The position numbers were made by a program, and so were the translations under genes. 38,664 nt of DNA from positions 31,825 to 70,488 of the forward strand of contig DENA01000007.1 in assembly GCA_002359465.1 (NCBI GenBank). Reading direction: 5' to 3'. Of the stretch, positions 34,712 to 38,664 are shown piece after piece. Numbering within the stretch: the stretch's first letter is position 1; each line of letters starts with the position of its first letter. The stretch comes from Ruminococcaceae bacterium UBA2656 (GTDB lineage Bacteria; Bacillota; Clostridia; Oscillospirales; Acutalibacteraceae). Below the pieces are notes generated by a model. It did no database searches, was not told the DNA's origin, and saw nothing but the letters and a program-made list of their open reading frames with translations.

Positions 34712-35536
34712 TTAGGCTGACGTTTTTTGCAGTAAATCCGGATTCAGGAGCGCGCTGAACGCCCCGAGTTTCGATTTCGTTACCGCTATGTATACTTCGT
34801 GAATTTCGATTTTATCTTTACCTGTGATAACAGTCAGTTTATCCGGTTTAAACGCCGGTAGAAGTCCGCCTCCTGACACCGCCTGAAACGGTACAAGGCG
34901 GATTTTTCCGCTTTCCTGCCGCAGTGCAATCCCGGACAGACACTCCTCACAGACAACGGCAACCGGTGCGTTTGAAAACGGCTCGGTCAGCGAGTTGCCG
35001 GTATCCACCTTTGCCGAACAGGAAACCGACCTTCCGTTAAAATCGATCTGAATCCTGCAGAACAGGTCTTCCGGAGCCTGCCTTCCCGTAATACGGTGAA
35101 TCAAGCGGATGATAAAATAACACGCAACCGTCATGACGATCAGGAGAAGCGGAGAAATATTGAAATAGACAACCGAATTTTTAATGATCAGCCCTTGCGG
35201 AGCAATAAAGTACCATAGAGCAAGCATAAATCCGGCAAAGGCAAAGCTCATAATATAAAATGCAGCGAGTTCCCGCAAAAATTGCTTCAATCCATACAAG
35301 GGATATGCGCATAAAATGATGAGACTCGACACTGTAAATTTTAAAGCGAAAGCCAGGAACAGATTGACTTCCGGCAAAAGGATGGAAAGAGAAGCTGCCG
35401 CGCCCAGCGCCGCGCCGGCGGCCAGCCTGGGACGCTTGACGGGCAGTGAAAGAAATTTTGAAACAGCCAGCAGTAAAAAATAGTTGATAAATAAATTAAT
35501 ACCGACCAATATGTCTATGTAAATTGTCTGCTTCAA
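34712..35536 (-). CDS. spoIIGA: Sigma-E processing peptidase SpoIIGA
   Basis: A 274-residue membrane-embedded aspartic protease that cleaves pro-SigE in the mother cell. About five hydrophobic segments fill residues 5-145, and the C-terminal soluble domain carries the catalytic Asp178 in AKVDTGNSLTEPFS. The start is TTG at 35536, with GGGAGGG upstream. It is followed by sigE after about 60 bases, the conserved spoIIG arrangement. Confidence 0.92.
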   Translation of the reverse strand: MKQTIYIDILVGINLFINYFLLLAVSKFLSLPVKRPRLAAGAALGAAASLSILLPEVNLFLAFALKFTVSSLIILCAYPLYGLKQFLRELAAFYIMSFAFAGFMLALWYFIAPQGLIIKNSVVYFNISPLLLIVMTVACYFIIRLIHRITGRQAPEDLFCRIQIDFNGRSVSCSAKVDTGNSLTEPFSNAPVAVVCEECLSGIALRQESGKIRLVPFQAVSGGGLLPAFKPDKLTVITGKDKIEIHEVYIAVTKSKLGAFSALLNPDLLQKTSA

Positions 35537-35562
35537 AGAGATCCCTCCCTGCGCTAAAAATA

Positions 35563-35595
35563 ATTATAGCGGTGCAGGGTTAAACATTGTGTCAT
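35563..35595 (-). promoter_or_regulatory. Long-spacer spoIIG promoter, candidate Spo0A target
   Basis: Minus strand ATGACA (35590-35595, five of six to TTGACA), a 21-base spacer and a perfect TATAAT (35563-35568). The B. subtilis spoIIG promoter has a similar over-long spacer and needs Spo0A. The opposite strand of the -35 reads TGTCATAA, six of eight to a 0A-box core TGTCGAAA. Spo0A control is inference. Confidence 0.55.
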
Positions 35596-35640
35596 AAATT
35601 GTATTCCATCCAGAATTAAAATTGTGTGTTTGCGATAAAA

Positions 35641-35666
35641 ACGCCGGTCCCCACAGGAACCGGCGT
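35641..35666 (-). terminator. Terminator after the coat-protein pair
   Basis: On the minus strand ACGCCGGTTCC pairs with GGGACCGGCGT around a short loop, followed by a run of five T. It ends the unit of two small spore coat-type genes. Confidence 0.85.
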
Positions 35667-35672
35667 TGTATT

Positions 35673-35957
35673 TTACTGTTGGTTTGTATTTTGATATTTC
35701 TGTTTTGCCTGTTGGATCTTCTGCTGTTCAGCCGCTGGTGTAGGATACCAGCCGCGCTGTTTCATCGCGTCAAAAACATCTGCCTGAATCTGGTGCTCTT
35801 CTGTAAGAATTCTCATAAACTCATCCCTGACATTCGGAGTCGCACATTCATTTGCAAAATTATTGTAAGCACCGGTGACTGCTTTTTGAGAGGTCAGAAC
35901 ATCCTCCATAATTTCTTTATCCTGCATTTGTGAATGGTTCATCTGTGAATTATTCAT
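35673..35957 (-). CDS. Spore coat protein, CotF-like
   Basis: A 94-residue protein with a Coat F-type, ferritin-like helical core: KEIMEDVLTSQKAVTGAYNNFANECATP, then VRDEFMRILTEEHQIQADVFDAMKQRGWY and a Gln-rich tail. Such proteins are common as small families in Clostridia and are assigned to the spore coat. The ATG follows AAGGAG. It forms a pair with the 63-residue gene just upstream. Confidence 0.85.
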   Translation of the reverse strand: MNNSQMNHSQMQDKEIMEDVLTSQKAVTGAYNNFANECATPNVRDEFMRILTEEHQIQADVFDAMKQRGWYPTPAAEQQKIQQAKQKYQNTNQQ

Positions 35958-35969
35958 TTTGCTTACTCC

Positions 35970-36161
35970 TTAATTCAAAAAGCTCAAAAGCTTATCGTAA
36001 TGCGCCTGATGCTGAGATGCAATTGTGTCGCATTTTTGTTTGATTTCCGTGTCCGAACACATTTGCGAATACGCCTTGAACTTTGTGACAAGAAGCTTTT
36101 CCCCGCTCAGCTGATCTTCGATTGCTGACAGTTCTTTTTCAGTTAATGGCAATTGAAACAC
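35970..36161 (-). CDS. Small helical protein paired with the CotF-like gene
   Basis: A 63-residue, mostly helical protein (LTEKELSAIEDQLSGEKLLVTKFKAYSQMCSDTE in two helices, then a His-containing SQHQAHYDKLLSFLN end). It looks like a short partner of CotF-type coat proteins, which often occur next to such a gene. The ATG follows AAAAGGAAG and the downstream gene is 12 bases away. The role is inferred from context. Confidence 0.7.
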   Translation of the reverse strand: MFQLPLTEKELSAIEDQLSGEKLLVTKFKAYSQMCSDTEIKQKCDTIASQHQAHYDKLLSFLN

Positions 36162-36237
36162 TTCCTTTTAAATTTTATTTATTTATTATTTTCATAGCCT
36201 ATAGAAATATACATATTTTAATTAATTTCAGGCAACT

Positions 36238-36609
36238 CTATGTAGCCTCGCGTTCCTCTTCATCAAGGTCAAGGCCAAAACTGATAGATAAAGCCTGATT
36301 GACCTGTGTCATTGACATATTATCAAGGCGCCCCATGCGCTCTTTTAATCTGTGTTTATCAATTGTACGAACCTGTTCCAGCAGAACGACGGAATCCTTT
36401 GCAAGTCCTGTGGACTGGGCGTTCAGCATAATGTGCGTTGGAAGATTCGCCTTTGCACGCTGACTGGTTATTGCCGCTGCAATTACAGTTGGGCTAAATC
36501 GGTTTCCAACGTCGTTCTGAACAATCAGCACAGGCCGGACGCCCCCCTGCTCGGAACCAACAACCGGACTCAGGTCGGCATAATAGATATCGCCTCTTCT
36601 AATGTTCAC
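36238..36609 (-). CDS. MazF/NdoA-type endoribonuclease toxin
   Basis: A 123-residue PemK/MazF-fold protein of the B. subtilis NdoA type, a sequence-specific mRNA interferase. Family core: [45 protein letters not shown] and a C-terminal [11 protein letters not shown]. The start is GTG at 36609, with GGAG ten bases upstream; an ATG at 36627 lacks a ribosome binding site. No antitoxin gene is adjacent: the 132 bases between 36610 and the upstream terminator are too short for the usual CopG-type partner. A promoter is not clear in that gap. Confidence 0.93.
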   Translation of the reverse strand: MNIRRGDIYYADLSPVVGSEQGGVRPVLIVQNDVGNRFSPTVIAAAITSQRAKANLPTHIMLNAQSTGLAKDSVVLLEQVRTIDKHRLKERMGRLDNMSMTQVNQALSISFGLDLDEEEREAT

Positions 36610-36741
36610 ATTTTTCACGCTCCGCATAATTTATGATATAGGGTCTGCAAATATTGTTGACATTCCCAAATCAATTTATTCGCGTGCAGTCCCTAACACA
36701 TAATATTATTTAGATGCGGGGGTTGACATAAAATTAAATAG

Positions 36742-36772
36742 AAAAAAGGGCGTAACCTCCGTCACACCCTTA
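36742..36772 (-). terminator. Terminator overlapping the lipoprotein stop codon
   Basis: On the minus strand AAGGGTGTGAC pairs with GTTACGCCCTT (two wobbles) around a short loop, followed by six T. The stem begins at the lipoprotein stop codon and isolates the mazF-type gene from it. Confidence 0.85.
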
Positions 36773-37267
36773 TTGCGTATAATCATAAAATTTTGCCGTT
36801 AGATTTCTTTGCGGAACAGAAACGGTTTTTATCTGTCCTGTTCTTTTGTCCGCCGTCATCGTAAAATCAGTACCGTTCATGCTGCCGGAGAGTTCATCGC
36901 CGTGCGTTTTGACCAGAGAACCGCTTTTTTCGGCATAATCCAAAATTTGCAGCAGAATAACTGCAAAAGATGTGTCAGGTAAAACACAATCATCGCTTTT
37001 CGCGGAAATGCCGCTGTAAGAAACGGAAAAACCCTCCCCGCTCCAATCATATGTCAGACCGTTCAGATCACCGGAAAGGAATTGCACGCTTGCCCTGCCG
37101 GGCGCGTCCCGGTTAAAAGCGCATACAATTTTTTCGCCGTTGTAAGCAATGTCTGCGGTGCATTGAAAACTGAAATTGAGATCCGCAGCCTGGATTTCCT
37201 GCGCCTTGCAGGCAGAAACAGAAAAAATGATAAAGATCGCAAATAGGCAATAAGCTGTCCGGCGCAT
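36770..37267 (-). CDS. Small predicted lipoprotein
   Basis: A 165-residue protein with a lipoprotein signal: MRRTAYCLFAIFIIFSVSAC, with the lipobox Cys at about residue 20. The mature part is beta-rich (FSFQCTADIAYNGEKIVCAFN, LSGSMNGTDFTMTADKRTGQIKTV), loosely like LolA/YdcC-type sporulation lipoproteins that occupy this position in B. subtilis, between the acpS/nnr region and alr-ndoA. The homology is weak, so the family is inferred from context. The ATG at 37267 has GGAGAG upstream; a start seven codons earlier would lengthen the n-region. Confidence 0.65.
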   Translation of the reverse strand: MRRTAYCLFAIFIIFSVSACKAQEIQAADLNFSFQCTADIAYNGEKIVCAFNRDAPGRASVQFLSGDLNGLTYDWSGEGFSVSYSGISAKSDDCVLPDTSFAVILLQILDYAEKSGSLVKTHGDELSGSMNGTDFTMTADKRTGQIKTVSVPQRNLTAKFYDYTQ

Positions 37268-37329
37268 CGTTTCCCACTCTCCGTGCAAGTAATGCTGAGC
37301 ACCGAAATATTCTGAGAAAATATACGGTT

Positions 37330-38664
37330 TTACCGCTCAAGCTCCAAAAACAGCCGTGGAAGCATGTCAATCATGTCGGTTGGCAGCATTGCACACTGTG
37401 ACAACTCTTTAGCGCAGCGATCTCCGGCGGCACCATGAAGATAAACAGCGCCTGCCGCCGCTTTTGCCGGTTCTATTCCCTGTGCGACAAAGGAAGCAAT
37501 CATTCCCGCCAAAACGTCACCGCTTCCTCCCTTTGCCATTCCGGCATTTCCCGTAGGATTGAGATGCACCATACCATTCGGTTCGGCAACAATAGTACCG
37601 GCGCCCTTGAGCACAAGAATCACATTGTACTGAGATGCAAAATTTCCGGCATACTCCAGCCGATGGGCCTGCACATCTTCCACTGTGGATTTCATCAGAC
37701 GCGCCATCTCACCGGGATGAGGGGTCAGCACAACAGGAACGCGGACTGCTTTTAATACATTTATATTCTCCGCAAGAAGGTTTATGCCATCCGCGTCAAT
37801 AATAAGCGGTATCTGAGAATTGGCAATCAGTTCAAATACTGTTTGCTGCAAGTCCTCATTTTGCCCCAGACCGCAGCCAAGCAGACATGCGCTTGCTTTC
37901 GCCATAGCGTTCTTCAGTGTCGGAAGAACTGTGGAAAGCATTTTACCGCCCGGGCCATAATCCAGAAGGGTAAAAACCGGTTCCACAATCCGGGAAGCGA
38001 CAATCGGGTATATCGTGCGCGGCAGAGCTACGTCGACAATACCGGCCCCGCAGCGAACAGCCGCTTTTGCGCTCATAACCGCCGCCCCGGCCATGCCTTC
38101 GCTTCCGCAGAAGCAGAGCAGCCGTCCATAATTCCCTTTGTTGCTGAGCGGGTCTCTTGGTTTTAAAAGAGCCTGCCCCGAGGATGGTTCCATCACTTCG
38201 AGTGTTGATTTCTGGCCTGTAATTAAATTCGCATCAATTCCGATCGGTACAACCGCCACCTGCCCGCAATAACTCTGCGCAGGCCGAATCACATGTCCGT
38301 TTTTCAGAGTGGAAAAGGAAATCGTATAATCCGCCCTGATGCATTCTCCGTCCACCGCCCCGGAATCACAGCTGGCACCGCTTGGGATATCCAATGAAAA
38401 AACAACCGCCGATGAGTACTGTACCGCGCGAAAAACCGGCAGAAGGATATCCGGCGCGGAGCCATGAAATCCGGTACCGTAAATGGCGTCTATAATGTAA
38501 TCGGAAGAGGAAATAACCGGGCCAATGGTCTCCATGTTCCCTACGTAATCCAGAATCTTAACCGACGTGTTTTCAAGGCGGGAGAACATCGTTTTTGCAA
38601 TATCGGTGCGCGGAGGACCGTCGACCAGTACCACGCTGACCAACGCGCCAAGCTCAGAAAGTTT
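37330..38664 (-). CDS. Bifunctional NAD(P)HX epimerase/dehydratase (3' part)
   Basis: The gene repairs hydrated NADH and NADPH; its 5' end lies beyond the right edge, since the frame is open there (KLSELGALVSVVLVDG). The N-terminal YjeF-type epimerase part has DYIIDAIYGTGFHG and SLDIPSGASCDSG. The C-terminal ADP/ATP-dependent dehydratase has NKGNYGRLLCFCGSEG, VVLTPHPGEMARL and the signature GNAGMAKGGSGDVLAGMIA. The TTG at 38643 is only an internal in-frame codon. The lipoprotein gene follows after 62 bases. Confidence 0.93.
   Translation of the reverse strand, partial: KLSELGALVSVVLVDGPPRTDIAKTMFSRLENTSVKILDYVGNMETIGPVISSSDYIIDAIYGTGFHGSAPDILLPVFRAVQYSSAVVFSLDIPSGASCDSGAVDGECIRADYTISFSTLKNGHVIRPAQSYCGQVAVVPIGIDANLITGQKSTLEVMEPSSGQALLKPRDPLSNKGNYGRLLCFCGSEGMAGAAVMSAKAAVRCGAGIVDVALPRTIYPIVASRIVEPVFTLLDYGPGGKMLSTVLPTLKNAMAKASACLLGCGLGQNEDLQQTVFELIANSQIPLIIDADGINLLAENINVLKAVRVPVVLTPHPGEMARLMKSTVEDVQAHRLEYAGNFASQYNVILVLKGAGTIVAEPNGMVHLNPTGNAGMAKGGSGDVLAGMIASFVAQGIEPAKAAAGAVYLHGAAGDRCAKELSQCAMLPTDMIDMLPRLFLELER

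Noticed and set aside
36655..36735. Two TTGACA-like sequences on the plus strand near the mazF-type gene
   Set aside because: No matching -10 at a proper distance and no plus-strand gene follows before minus-strand coding sequence.

Overview
The window looks like a chromosomal core region of an endospore-forming, low-to-moderate GC Gram-positive bacterium of class Clostridia. The gene set and sequence feel suggest the Oscillospiraceae/Ruminococcaceae side, but that narrower placement is inference. Supporting signs are a PolC-type replicase, the sporulation genes spoIIGA, sigE and sigG, a CotF-like coat protein, a YlmC/YmxH-type protein, a short HisG paired with HisZ, strong AAGGAGG-type ribosome binding sites and frequent TTG starts. 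I see no rRNA, tRNA, CRISPR array, insertion sequence, prophage or plasmid feature. I found no convincing undescribed defence or mobile system; the interest is in details of otherwise known gene clusters.

Layout: (1) 1-575 is the N-terminal part of an M16-like YmfF-type protein, divergent from an EamA/DMT transporter (781-1692). (2) On the minus strand, pyrE-radC-uvrB-uvrA (7932 down to 1759) form a tight nucleotide/DNA-repair transcription unit ending at a shared hairpin. (3) A plus-strand RluA-type pseudouridine synthase (8117-9076) converges with a minus-strand histidine operon hisZ-G-D-C-B-A-I-E (15318 down to 9124). That operon has its own promoter, with a perfect 12-bp-arm palindrome over the -10, and lacks hisH and hisF.

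(4) Upstream on the same strand is the conserved cluster pyrH-frr-uppS-cdsA-dxr-rseP-ispG-polC (25905 down to 15395). It links UMP kinase, ribosome recycling, isoprenoid and undecaprenyl synthesis, phospholipid synthesis and the replicative polymerase. rseP has an in-frame TAA at codon 66 that separates the two halves of its protease active site. (5) rpsB-tsf (27799 down to 26092) follow a strong promoter and a structured leader. (6) ylmC/ymxH and ppa diverge at about 28.3 kb. A membrane GT39 glycosyltransferase with a Gly-rich insert follows (30985 down to 28952).

(7) The sporulation block runs spoIIGA-sigE (35536 down to 33926) and sigG (31846 down to 31076). An oppositely oriented cca plus DNA-glycosylase pair (32130-33873) lies between sigE and sigG. 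sigG has a SigF-like promoter, and spoIIGA has a long-spacer promoter like Spo0A-activated spoIIG. (8) The right end holds two small coat-type proteins, a MazF/NdoA endoribonuclease with no adjacent antitoxin, a small lipoprotein, and the 3' part of a bifunctional NAD(P)HX repair enzyme running off the edge.

Several starts were shortened from the longest open frame on ribosome-binding-site evidence (hisE, hisB, hisG, frr, pyrH, rpsB, sigE, mazF, lipoprotein).
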